64,000 nt of DNA from Sphingomonas sp. PL-96 (lineage in GTDB: Bacteria; Pseudomonadota; Alphaproteobacteria; Sphingomonadales; Sphingomonadaceae): NCBI RefSeq assembly GCF_020707215.1, contig NZ_JAJFET010000001.1, positions 930,001 through 994,000 of the forward strand. The letters run 5' to 3'. Positions 28,871 to 37,892 of the stretch are shown here, piece by piece. Made by a program: the position numbers and the translations under genes. The notes beneath the pieces were generated by a model that saw only the letters and a program-made list of their open reading frames with translations, had not been told where the DNA came from and ran no database searches. Numbering within the stretch: position 1 is the first letter of the stretch; each line of letters starts with the position of its first letter.

Positions 28871-31393
28871 TTAGCGGTTCTCCACCGTCACCGCGCGGCC
28901 GGGGCGGCGTCCGTCCGGCGAGCGGGTGCGGATGGAGACGGAACCGCGCACCGCCACCGGTCCGGCATAGGGCTGCCACGAACCGCTGCCCGAGCGATAT
29001 TCGATCGGCACACCCGGCAATTCGCTGTTCGCCTCCAGCCGCCCGGCCGCGATCCGCGCGCCTGGAGGCGCCAGGCGATAGGCGACGCCGCTTCTGTCCA
29101 GCTGGCGGAGCGCCGCACCGGCACGGCCGACGAACTCGCGCCAGTCGGCCTGGACAGCGGCGAGGTTCACCTTGCCATCGCCAAACGCAAAGCTCGTCCC
29201 TGCAACATAGGCCGGTTCCCACCCGGGCTTCGCCGCCCAGGAGCGTTCGGCGAGGCCCAGCAGGCGCGGGAAGAGCATATAGTCGACCTGCGCGTCGCTG
29301 CGCACCGTCTCGCTCCACAGCTGCGCCTGCATGCCCATGACGTTTCGGTCTGGTTGGCGCGGCTTCTCGTCCTTCAACGGAACCGGCTGGTTGAGGATGT
29401 TGGTGCGCAGCGAGCCGTTGGCCGGCAGATTGTCCGGCATGAAGGCAAACATCTGGAAGAGTTCGACTTCGCGTGCCGCCCAGTCATAGCCGCGTTCTTC
29501 GGGGTCGGGCGCATAGGGCATGTCGAGATAGCCCATGTCGGGGATCGACAGCACCACGCGCCAGCTGCGGTTCAGCTGGTCATGCGCTTCCGCCACGCCC
29601 CCGGTGAACAGTCCGCCCCAGATGTTCGACTGAACCTGGCGCGGCATGCGTGCCACGGCCGTATGGCCCAGCCCGTCGCTCCAGCCGGCGACCAGGATAT
29701 GCTTGGCGGCCAGATCGTTCGCCACCCGCTCTATGAAGTGTGCGCCGAGCTGCTGCGGTTTCAGGCCGGTCCTGGCCATCATCGCCTGGCAGGACGGGGA
29801 CTCGGACCAGGCACCCGCGGTCTCGTCCGCGCCGATGTGATAGGTGGTGAGCGGCGTACCGGCGCGGCGGTGCAGGGCTGCAACCTCGTCCATCACCACG
29901 TCGAGGAAGCGATAGGTCTCCTCGCGACAGACGTTCAGCGTGTTGTCGTCGTAATTCTGGATGCTGCGATAGCGGGTGGTGTCGGCGGGCTCGCGCAGGC
30001 GGAACCGCTCCGCTTCGGCCAGCTGCCCGGCCGCCCGCAGGCGTTCGTAGCGCACCTCCATCGACCGGATCGCCGCGCGCGAATGGCCCGGCATGTCGAA
30101 GGACGGGATCACCTCGATCTGTCGGGCCTTGGCGGCGGCAAGGATGTCGAGATAGTCGGCCTGGCTGAAGAAGCCGTTGGTCGGAGCGTCGCGGGACGGG
30201 TCTGCGCCCAGCTGTGGCTGCAGGCAGCTGCGCTCCGACGGGTCGAAACAGCGGAAGCCGCCGATCTCGGTCAGTTCGGGCAGCTGCTTCACTTCCAGGC
30301 GCCAACCCTCGTCGTCGCCCAGGTGAAGGTGCAGCTTGTTGAGCTTGTAGCTGGCCATCTGCTCGAGCAGCTTCAGGATCTCGGCCTTGGAGTGGAAGTT
30401 GCGCGCCACGTCGACGTGAAGGCCGCGAAAGGCGAGGCGAGGTGCGTCCTCCACCAGCAGCGGGCGCACATGCCCCGCTTCATATCGCGCCTGTTGTGCG
30501 AGCGAGCGCAAGGCGTGGTTCGCGCCGGCTGCGTCGGCTGCCTCGATGCGAATGGAGCCGTCTGCGACGTGCAGGCGATAGCCCTCAGACTGCAGGTTCC
30601 GCGCCCTCGTGATCCGAACCGGAACCCCGCCGCGGGCAACTTCACCGCTGACAGCGGCCAGTGCCGGGGCCAGGTCGGCCCGCGAGAAGCCGCTGACCGT
30701 GACGCGCATGCCACGAGTGAGATCCGTGGCAGCCCCGTCGAGGCGGCGAACCGAAGCGGGCTTGGGCAGGATCACCACGTCGGGGGTGACCGCTTGGCCG
30801 CGGGCGGCATAGCGCTCGAACGCGCGTTCGGGCGTCAACCACCGCGTCTGGTCCGCGCTGCTGTTGTTGGCGAGCGCTGGGTCGCGCATCGGCGGAACGA
30901 ACGGCAGCGTCTCCAGCCCGGTCTCCGCATCCACACCCGTCCGGCTCGCCGCGATGACCCGTGGTTCCAGGCCGGGCACCACAAGGTGCGCGTTCGGCAT
31001 CGCATAGACGCGGGCGAAGTAATGGCCCGAGCCCAGGATCCGGACGCGATAGCTGCGGCCCGGCTCCAGCCGCTTGCCCGGCTTCAGGGTGAGCGCGTTG
31101 AGGTCGCCGTTGATGAGGCGGCTGTCAAAGGTATCGCTGTCGATCGACAGGATGCGGCTGACAAAGCCGAACCGGATCTCCGGTCGTTCCATGCCGGCGG
31201 GCAGATCGGCCGGGATGGTGAGCGTCACATCCGAGAGGAAGCAGCCGCCGCTGCCAGGGCAGTTCTTCGGCTGGTTGTCGACGATGGTGAAGCGATAGCC
31301 GAGCGCGTCTGCCAGTCGGTCGAGCGATGCCTGTTCCTGTGCGACAGCCGGCGCGGCAACACCCAACATCAGTGCCAAGGCCAATCGTCGCAT
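28871..31393 (-). CDS. GH20 beta-N-acetylhexosaminidase (chitobiase type)
   Basis: An 840-residue exported enzyme. It has a Sec signal (about 1-18, MRRLALALMLGVAAPAVAQ), an N-terminal CHB_HEX-like carbohydrate-binding domain (about 25-190), a GH20b domain (about 205-335), the catalytic (beta/alpha)8 barrel (about 340-735) and a C-terminal CHB_HEX_C-like domain (about 770-838). The catalytic pair is Asp523-Glu524 in YHIGADETAGAW, for substrate-assisted removal of terminal beta-GlcNAc or GalNAc. The ATG at 31393 follows GGGAGAG; the upstream extension is rejected. It is divergent from a NagX-like gene and fits removal of antennary GlcNAc from glycans. Confidence 0.93.
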   Translation of the reverse strand: MRRLALALMLGVAAPAVAQEQASLDRLADALGYRFTIVDNQPKNCPGSGGCFLSDVTLTIPADLPAGMERPEIRFGFVSRILSIDSDTFDSRLINGDLNALTLKPGKRLEPGRSYRVRILGSGHYFARVYAMPNAHLVVPGLEPRVIAASRTGVDAETGLETLPFVPPMRDPALANNSSADQTRWLTPERAFERYAARGQAVTPDVVILPKPASVRRLDGAATDLTRGMRVTVSGFSRADLAPALAAVSGEVARGGVPVRITRARNLQSEGYRLHVADGSIRIEAADAAGANHALRSLAQQARYEAGHVRPLLVEDAPRLAFRGLHVDVARNFHSKAEILKLLEQMASYKLNKLHLHLGDDEGWRLEVKQLPELTEIGGFRCFDPSERSCLQPQLGADPSRDAPTNGFFSQADYLDILAAAKARQIEVIPSFDMPGHSRAAIRSMEVRYERLRAAGQLAEAERFRLREPADTTRYRSIQNYDDNTLNVCREETYRFLDVVMDEVAALHRRAGTPLTTYHIGADETAGAWSESPSCQAMMARTGLKPQQLGAHFIERVANDLAAKHILVAGWSDGLGHTAVARMPRQVQSNIWGGLFTGGVAEAHDQLNRSWRVVLSIPDMGYLDMPYAPDPEERGYDWAAREVELFQMFAFMPDNLPANGSLRTNILNQPVPLKDEKPRQPDRNVMGMQAQLWSETVRSDAQVDYMLFPRLLGLAERSWAAKPGWEPAYVAGTSFAFGDGKVNLAAVQADWREFVGRAGAALRQLDRSGVAYRLAPPGARIAAGRLEANSELPGVPIEYRSGSGSWQPYAGPVAVRGSVSIRTRSPDGRRPGRAVTVENR

Positions 31394-31569
31394 GTGCAGC
31401 TCTCCCGTCAAGCCGCTGGAAGTGCCACCGACGCCGGTGCGGGTCAACGATGGGGCGTGCCGCCGCAGGGCCGGGCGCAGGCAGCCACCCGTCATCAGCG
31501 ACGCCGCGTGACACTATGGACGTCGCAGATGTTTTCTGTTTCCTTCTTCCGCGGGGAGGCGGCAAGACG

Positions 31570-32745
31570 ATGACAGCAGCGCCGGAGAAGGTGGGAAGCA
31601 ACGGGCAGCTATCGGCGCACCGGCCGGTCGCCCGAAGTCCTAGACTGGTCTCTCTGGACCTGTTGCGCGGACTTGCCGTGATGGGCATGATCCTCGTCAA
31701 TTCGGCAGCGGGCATGTTCTATTCCGCCAAGGCGCCGGTGTTCCCGCTGCTGCTGCACGTCAGGTGGGACGGACTGACGCTTGCGGACATGGTGTTTCCC
31801 GCGTTCCTGATGATGGTCGGGGTCTCGATCCCCTTTTCGCTCGCGCGCGAGCAAGGGCAGGTTGGCACCCGCGCAGCAGTTGAGCGGCGGATCTGCGCAC
31901 GGGCGCTGCGCCTGATCGTCCTCGGCTTCCTGCTCTCCAACATCTATTGGTTCGCCGATTTCGCAAGTGGGTCGTGGCGGCTCTTCGGCGTGCTTCAGCG
32001 CATCGGGCTCGTCTATGGTGCCTGTGCGCTGCTGTACTGGTGGTGCAAGCCCCGGACGCTTGCGACCGTCATTGTGGCGACGCTGATCCTGTATTGGCCG
32101 CTGACGCTGCTGCCGGCGCTGGATGGGCTTCCGAACGACCTTTGGGTTCGCGGGCATAATTTCGTCGTGTCGGTCGACCGCGTGCTGCTGGGAGCCGGCG
32201 GGCATAACTATGTGCGGGGGCCGGAGGGCTATGATCCGGAAGGGCTGCTGGGAACGATCCCCGCGATTGCGCACGGGCTGATCGGGGTCTTGATCGGGAT
32301 CTATCTGCAAGCGCGACCAGAGCGTGGTTCGGGCAAAGCCCTGGCGGCTGCCGGTGCGGCGATGCTGCTGGCCGGCCTCGTCTGGGGCCTGGCGTTTCCG
32401 GTCGTGAAGGACATCTGGTCCTCCACCTTTGTGCTGGTGACGTCCGGGCTCACAACTCTGGCGCTTGCGGCCCTGCACGGACTGGCAGACGGACGCGATC
32501 GTCTGCCGGGAGGCTGGCCGGCCACCATTGTCCTGGGGTTCGGTTCGAACGCGGTAGCCGCCTATGTTCTCCACATGCTGACGTCGAGCATGATTGGGTG
32601 GGACCTGTTGCAGCGTCCCTATCTCTGGGCGGCAGGCGTGCTGCCGGGGCAATGGGCGTCGCTGCTGCCTGTCCTCTTGTACATGGCCCTGATCGGCTGG
32701 GCGATGATGTGGCTGCGCCAACGAGGCTGGTTCATCAAGGTTTGA
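31570..32745 (+). CDS. NagX-like membrane acyltransferase (DUF5009/HGSNAT type)
   Basis: A 391-residue polytopic membrane protein. It begins with RLVSLDLLRGLAVMGMILVN, the hallmark of the heparan-alpha-glucosaminide N-acetyltransferase-like/DUF5009 family, followed by about ten TM helices; conserved His and Asn positions appear in LLHVRWDGLTLADMVFPAF and FGSNAVAAYVLHML. In bacterial GlcNAc loci this family is called NagX and is linked to amino-sugar handling at the inner membrane; its reaction is not established. The ATG at 31570 (GGGGAGG upstream) is chosen; 31516 is an alternative. Divergent from the GH20 gene, supporting a GlcNAc-related role. Confidence 0.82.
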   Translation: MTAAPEKVGSNGQLSAHRPVARSPRLVSLDLLRGLAVMGMILVNSAAGMFYSAKAPVFPLLLHVRWDGLTLADMVFPAFLMMVGVSIPFSLAREQGQVGTRAAVERRICARALRLIVLGFLLSNIYWFADFASGSWRLFGVLQRIGLVYGACALLYWWCKPRTLATVIVATLILYWPLTLLPALDGLPNDLWVRGHNFVVSVDRVLLGAGGHNYVRGPEGYDPEGLLGTIPAIAHGLIGVLIGIYLQARPERGSGKALAAAGAAMLLAGLVWGLAFPVVKDIWSSTFVLVTSGLTTLALAALHGLADGRDRLPGGWPATIVLGFGSNAVAAYVLHMLTSSMIGWDLLQRPYLWAAGVLPGQWASLLPVLLYMALIGWAMMWLRQRGWFIKV

Positions 32746-32887
32746 GGCGTTTGCACGATCGGGCCACGGCGGCCTGCATACCGGGATTGATCGAGGTCCT
32801 GCCGAATACATCCGGATCGGACCCGCCGGGTAGTTGCCTCCGCCATGTTCAAGACCAGGCAAAGTCCCCGGTAAGTACTCTGGGCGC

Positions 32888-32916
32888 TTGACACCCCTGA
32901 TGAACTGCAGAATGAT
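32888..32916 (+). promoter_or_regulatory. Candidate sigma-70 promoter of the TBDR at 32966
   Basis: TTGACA (32888-32893, perfect -35) is followed after 17 bp by AATGAT (32911-32916, 4 of 6 to TATAAT), 50 bp before the receptor start codon. Immediately downstream CCGGTT and AACTGG form an imperfect inverted repeat that could be an operator; that part is weak. Confidence 0.5.
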
Positions 32917-32965
32917 CCGGTTGCTAGCGAACTGGGGAAGACAACCGGTCGCGTGGGGAGGGTAT

Positions 32966-35900
32966 ATGCTCGCACGAAGCGTACGCGTGCGCCGTTTGGC
33001 GCTTACGGCATCGTCTGCACTTGCACTAAGCTTCGGGCATATCGGCGCAGTCCATGCGCAGGATGCATCCGCCGCCAGCGATCCCGAGGCGAGCGAGCGC
33101 GCGCAGGACTCGGTCGCGGCGCCTACCCAGACGGATAATGAGGGCGGCGACATCGTCGTCACCGGTATCCGCGCCGCCCAGGCCCGCGCGATCGAGGTGA
33201 AGCGTGAGGCGGACAGCGTCGTCGACGCGATCAGCGCACAGGACATCGGCAAGCTGCCGGACGTCACCATTTCGGACTCGCTGCAGCGGATTCCGGGCGT
33301 CCAGATCCGGCGCGAGGCGGGCGAGGGTGGCGCCATCAACATCCGCGGCCTGCCGCAGGTGACGACGCTGCTGAACGGCGAGCAGTTCCTGGGGGCCAAT
33401 TCGGTCACCACGGTGCAGCCGAACTTTACCGACATTCCTTCGCAGCTGTTTTCGGGCGCGACGGTGTTCAAGTCGCCGACCGCCTCTCTCCAGCAGGCGG
33501 GTCTTTCGGGCACGGTCGATCTGCTCACCCGTCGGCCGTTCGACCTGAAGAGCGGACTGACGGTCGCGGGCGCGGCAGAAGCGCAATATGGCGACAAGAC
33601 TGAGAAGTGGAGCCCGTCGGCAAACGGACTGATCTCCTACAACTCCGGGCGCTTCGGCGTTCTGGTTTCGGCAGCCTATAGCGACCTGACGCTGTCCAAC
33701 AGCTTCCGCGGCATCCAGGACTATGGGGTCACGCTGCGCAACGAAGGCGGCAGTGCAACCAATCCCGGCGACTTCGCGGTCGGCAATTACCAGCGGGACG
33801 CCACGGGTGCGATCCTCTACAACACCAGCCCGAATACGGACAGCGACCCGGCTACGTCGTGCGTCGTGCCGATCGCCAACAGTGCACCGCCGGCAGTGGG
33901 CGGCACACGCTGCTCCCCGCTGCTGGCCAGCCGCGGCACTGCGGTCCGCAACGGCGCGGGCGAAATCATCGGCTTCGACGTCAACGGCGACGGAGACGCG
34001 AACGACGCGTTCATCACGCCGCAGTCGCATACCGCCTGGAACCGCATCACCAGCCGCGAGCGCTTCGGCGCGAATGCGTCGTTGCAGTTCGAATTCTCGG
34101 ACGCGCTGCGCCTGACGGCCGACGGCTTCTACACGAAGCAGACGCAGTATGATCGCACTGCAGGCTTCCAGTTCCAGATGGTGGATTGGCAGTCCTCGCC
34201 CTTCCTGCCGACAAATTCGCGCGACACAGGCGCCGTCGTCGACGGCTACAATCTGAACACCGTCCAGACCTATGCCTATGACCTGCCGAACTTCGACAGC
34301 TATGCGGAGACGTTCCGCATCCGTTCGGAGTCGCAGAACTACAATGTGCAGCTCGACTGGAAGCCGAGCGAGCAGTTCAGCGCCACCGTCCGCGGCATCT
34401 ATGGCAAGGCCAGCCGCAAGCTCGACCAGTCCTACGCGCAGTTCAACCTGACCGATGGCTATCAATGGGCCTATGACGGCGTCGGCAACTATCCCGGCGG
34501 CGACATTCGCTTCAACCCCACCGGCTATCGTGCTTACAGCCAGCCGGCGACCGTCGACTATAGCAGCGGCAAGCCGGTGTTCAGCTTCTCGCAGGCGTTC
34601 CTCGACCAGGTCGGCGACGTGTCGCGCTATGGCCTCAAGACCATCTCGTCGGAAAACAACATCTACCAGGACGGCGACCTGTGGGCGCTGCGCGGCGATG
34701 CCGAGTGGAAGGCCTCGGACGATTTCCGCCTGAAGTTCGGTGCGCGCTACGGCGAGCGCAGCGTCGACCAGTTCACCTTTGAGCGTATTTCGCCCTTCTA
34801 TGCCGGCAACACCGACAATCCCGCGAACCCGGCTGCCGGCTGCTACGTCAAGTGGAAGGCGTTCGACGTCAACCTGGGCGATCAATATTGCCCTGTCCGC
34901 GATGCCGCAGGTGTTGCCTATACGGCGGGTCTGACCCGGCAGGGCAATGATCCCGTATTCGACGGGCTGATGAAGCAGTATAACCTGCCCGCCGCCGGCG
35001 CGCCGACGCTGTGGGTGCTCGATCCCAAGGCGATGGACGACTCCGAGGCGTTCCAGAACAGCTTCTATCCGGGCAGCGTCAACAACGTGAACCCGGCGGA
35101 CTCGTTCGGCATCAAGCTGCGCCAGATCTCCGGCTATGCCGAAGTGGCGGGCGAGGGCGAAGTGTTCGGCCTGCCGTTCAAGGCGAACGGCGGCGTCCGT
35201 GTCGTCAACACCCGCTTCACCGTGCGGCAGAACATCGTCGGCGTGCCCCAGCCCTATGGCGTCTCGGGCGTGGATGCGGGCGATTTCTTCACCACCCGCG
35301 ACTTCACCGACTTCCTGCCGGCGTTCAACGTGGCGGTTGACCTGAGCCAGGGATTGCGGTTCCGCGCCGCCTTTGCCAAGACGATGACGCTGCTCGACTT
35401 CCTGCAGTGGGGCGGCGGCCTCAACGTCAACTATGCGATCAACACTGCGACCGGCCTCTTCGAGGCTCGCGGCGCCAACGCGCGCGGCAACCCGCAGCTG
35501 GACCCGTGGCGCGCCGACAATGCCGAGGCGAGCCTCGAATATTACACGGGCCAGTCCAGCCTGGTCGCGATCGGTGCCTTCTACATCAATGTCGCGAGCT
35601 TCATCGAAAATGCGACCGTCATCCGCAACGACATTCCCGACAACGATGGCGTGATCCGGCGCCCGGTGCCGGTCAGCACCACGCAGCAGGGTGAAGGCGG
35701 TACGCTGAAGGGCGTGGAAGTGTCGGCGCGCCAGGCGCTCGCCGATTATGGCGTGGACGGCTTCCTGAGCGGCTTCGGCGTGGACGCCAACTACACGCTG
35801 TCCCTGGGCGACACGGGGCGCGTGGACCTGGCCGGCAACGATCAGCCGTTCCAGGACAATTCCAAGCATCAGGTGAACGCGGCGCTCTGGTACGAGAAGT

Positions 35901-36175
35901 ACGGCTTCCAGGCGCGCGTGGCGTACAACTATCGCTCCAAGCGGCTCGTTTCGTCGGACTATGGCGGCATCGCCGGGCTCGCCCAGTACCAGCGGCCGAC
36001 CAACTATCTGGACGCGTCGATTTCCTACGACGTGCTGCCGAACATCACCCTCTATGGCCAGGCGTCGAACCTGACCGCGGAGACGGAACGCTACTATCTG
36101 ACCTACAGCGACCAGGTGCTGTTCGAGAACATCTACGAGCGACGCTTCATCGCCGGGGTTCGCGCCCGCTTCTGA
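32966..36175 (+). CDS. TonB-dependent receptor, carbohydrate-locus type
   Basis: A 1069-residue TBDR with a Sec signal (about 1-34, ending AVHAQ), TonB box-like GDIVVTGIRAAQARAIEVK, and a plug whose DVTISDSLQRIPGVQIRR and INIRGLPQVTTLLNGEQF are characteristic of the large TBDR family of Caulobacter, Xanthomonas and sphingomonads that import glycans. The barrel ends in GVRARF. The ATG at 32966 (GGGGAGGGTAT upstream) is preferred to the longer frame. It lies between the GH20/NagX pair and a halogenase-like gene 88 bp downstream, so an amino-sugar or N-glycan fragment ligand is inferred. A terminator hairpin follows the gene. Confidence 0.9.
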   Translation: MLARSVRVRRLALTASSALALSFGHIGAVHAQDASAASDPEASERAQDSVAAPTQTDNEGGDIVVTGIRAAQARAIEVKREADSVVDAISAQDIGKLPDVTISDSLQRIPGVQIRREAGEGGAINIRGLPQVTTLLNGEQFLGANSVTTVQPNFTDIPSQLFSGATVFKSPTASLQQAGLSGTVDLLTRRPFDLKSGLTVAGAAEAQYGDKTEKWSPSANGLISYNSGRFGVLVSAAYSDLTLSNSFRGIQDYGVTLRNEGGSATNPGDFAVGNYQRDATGAILYNTSPNTDSDPATSCVVPIANSAPPAVGGTRCSPLLASRGTAVRNGAGEIIGFDVNGDGDANDAFITPQSHTAWNRITSRERFGANASLQFEFSDALRLTADGFYTKQTQYDRTAGFQFQMVDWQSSPFLPTNSRDTGAVVDGYNLNTVQTYAYDLPNFDSYAETFRIRSESQNYNVQLDWKPSEQFSATVRGIYGKASRKLDQSYAQFNLTDGYQWAYDGVGNYPGGDIRFNPTGYRAYSQPATVDYSSGKPVFSFSQAFLDQVGDVSRYGLKTISSENNIYQDGDLWALRGDAEWKASDDFRLKFGARYGERSVDQFTFERISPFYAGNTDNPANPAAGCYVKWKAFDVNLGDQYCPVRDAAGVAYTAGLTRQGNDPVFDGLMKQYNLPAAGAPTLWVLDPKAMDDSEAFQNSFYPGSVNNVNPADSFGIKLRQISGYAEVAGEGEVFGLPFKANGGVRVVNTRFTVRQNIVGVPQPYGVSGVDAGDFFTTRDFTDFLPAFNVAVDLSQGLRFRAAFAKTMTLLDFLQWGGGLNVNYAINTATGLFEARGANARGNPQLDPWRADNAEASLEYYTGQSSLVAIGAFYINVASFIENATVIRNDIPDNDGVIRRPVPVSTTQQGEGGTLKGVEVSARQALADYGVDGFLSGFGVDANYTLSLGDTGRVDLAGNDQPFQDNSKHQVNAALWYEKYGFQARVAYNYRSKRLVSSDYGGIAGLAQYQRPTNYLDASISYDVLPNITLYGQASNLTAETERYYLTYSDQVLFENIYERRFIAGVRARF

Positions 36176-36196
36176 TCGGCCTTGCAGAGGTCGTCA

Positions 36197-36234
36197 CCGC
36201 CGCACTTGCTCGACAGGTGCGGCGGACTTCTTTT
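36197..36234 (+). terminator. Rho-independent terminator after the TBDR
   Basis: A 9-bp GC stem CCGCCGCAC/GTGCGGCGG (36197-36205 with 36217-36225), an 11-nt loop and a pyrimidine-rich tail ACTTCTTTT. It sits between the TBDR and the halogenase-like gene, so part of the transcription may stop before the latter. Confidence 0.65.
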
Positions 36235-36263
36235 CGGCTGTAGGCGGGCGAGGAACTGACAGG

Positions 36264-37781
36264 ATGCACCCGATCCGCAGCATCGTGATTGTGGGTGGCG
36301 GCACGGCCGGCTGGATGGCTGCGGCCTATCTGAGCCGGCAGCTCGGACATCTGCGCCCAGCGATCACGGTGGTCGAGAGTTCGGCGATCGGGACGGTCGG
36401 GGTCGGCGAGGCGACGGTGCCTGCCATCCGCGACTTCTTTGCTGCCGTGGGCCTGACGGACGCAGAGGTGCTGCGCGAGACAGAGGGCACGATCAAGTAC
36501 GGCATCCGCTTCGACGGCTGGAAGGTGCCGGGGCATCGCTTCTTCCATCCCTTCGGTCTCTATGGCGTGCCGGCGCGCGGCGTCGCCTTCCATCATTACT
36601 GGCTGAAGCTGCGCCAGACCGGAGATCCGACGCCGCTGGCGGCCTATTGCCTGGCTGCCAAACTGGCCGAACAAGGAAGGTGCCTGGAGCCCGCTCGGCG
36701 GCCTGCCAACGATCTTGGCGTCTTCGACTTTGCTGTGCATTTCGACGCAAGCCGGTTCGCAGCGCTGCTGCGCCGGCACGCGATCGCGGCGGGCGTGACC
36801 CATTTCGACGCGCGGATCGGGCGGGTCGAGCGCGACTCCCTGACCGGCAATGTTGCGGCGGTGGTGCTGGACGATGGTCGCCGCATCGAGGGTGAGCTGT
36901 GGATCGACTGCTCGGGCTTTCGCAGTCTGTTGCTGGGCGAGGCGCTCGAAGTGCCCTATGTCGACTGGCGCCGCTGGCTTCCGGTCGATCGCGCGATCGC
37001 CGTCCCGTGTCGTCTCAGCGGTGCCGCGCCCAAACCCTTTACCATCGCGACCGCGCGGCCTGCCGGTTGGCAATGGCGCATCCCGCTGCGCCACCGCATC
37101 GGCAACGGCTATGTCTATTGCTCCGATTTCGTCGACGATGCGTCGGCGGAGGCGATGCTGCTGGAAGGGCTGGACGGCGAACCCCTCGCCGAGCCGAACC
37201 GGCTGCGGTTCACCACCGGTCATCGCGCACGCTTCTGGGACCACAATGTCGTCGGGCTTGGCCTGGCGTCGGGCTTTCTGGAGCCGCTGGAGTCGACCAG
37301 CATCTCGTTGATCCAGACGGGGCTGGAACGGCTGGTGCGCTTTTTCCCCGACCGCGGCTTCGACCCGCGGCTGGCGACGATCTTCAACTATCAGTCGGTG
37401 CTGGAGTTCGAGCGGCTGCGCGACTTCCTGCTGCTGCATTACCAGGCGAACGGACGCCGTGGCGAGCCCTTCTGGGATCAGATGCGCGCGACGGTGCCGA
37501 CCGAGGGGCTGCAACTGAAGCTGGACACCTGGCGCGCGAACGGTGAGTTCGTGCGCCGCGAATGGGAGACCTTTCAGGATCCAAGCTGGCTGAGCCTCTA
37601 CGCGGGCTTCGACGATCTGCCCCAGCGTCCGTCGCCGCTTGCAGACCAGTTCACGACCGCCGAACTGACCGCCACTCTGGCGCGCATGCGCGCTGCGATC
37701 GATGCGACCGTGGCACAGGCGGAGCCCCATGCCGCCTATCTCGCACGGATGGTCGGCGAGCCGAGCTCAAGCGCGCGCTAG
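36264..37781 (+). CDS. Tryptophan-halogenase-like flavoprotein
   Basis: A 505-residue protein of the flavin-dependent tryptophan 7-halogenase family. It has the FAD-binding GGGTAGWMAAAYLSR at residues about 8-22, the family WxWxIP motif as GWQWRIPLRHRIGNGY, and GLASGFLEPLESTSISLIQTG near the C-terminal third. Many TBDR-linked carbohydrate loci in Caulobacter, Xanthomonas and sphingomonads carry such a gene directly after the receptor, with no halometabolite known, so a true halogenase role is doubtful. It follows the TBDR by 88 bp on the same strand and converges with the GH2 gene. Family call strong, function open. Confidence 0.85.
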   Translation: MHPIRSIVIVGGGTAGWMAAAYLSRQLGHLRPAITVVESSAIGTVGVGEATVPAIRDFFAAVGLTDAEVLRETEGTIKYGIRFDGWKVPGHRFFHPFGLYGVPARGVAFHHYWLKLRQTGDPTPLAAYCLAAKLAEQGRCLEPARRPANDLGVFDFAVHFDASRFAALLRRHAIAAGVTHFDARIGRVERDSLTGNVAAVVLDDGRRIEGELWIDCSGFRSLLLGEALEVPYVDWRRWLPVDRAIAVPCRLSGAAPKPFTIATARPAGWQWRIPLRHRIGNGYVYCSDFVDDASAEAMLLEGLDGEPLAEPNRLRFTTGHRARFWDHNVVGLGLASGFLEPLESTSISLIQTGLERLVRFFPDRGFDPRLATIFNYQSVLEFERLRDFLLLHYQANGRRGEPFWDQMRATVPTEGLQLKLDTWRANGEFVRREWETFQDPSWLSLYAGFDDLPQRPSPLADQFTTAELTATLARMRAAIDATVAQAEPHAAYLARMVGEPSSSAR

Positions 37782-37892
37782 GCCGGGTGCGGATCCCGGG
37801 GGCTGCCTGCAATCGGCCTCCCGCAAAGGCGGAAATCTCTGCCTGTAGCCCAGGAGCCGCAGCAGCCCCGACGGGCAAGGGGCGGCGACGGA

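Noticed and set aside
33026..35869. Very long minus-strand open frame (947 codons) antisense to a TBDR
   Set aside because: High-GC codon bias leaves the opposite strand open; the translation is Arg/Val/Ala-rich with no domain, while the plus strand encodes a clear TBDR. The same applies to 42056-44821 and 12739-13734.
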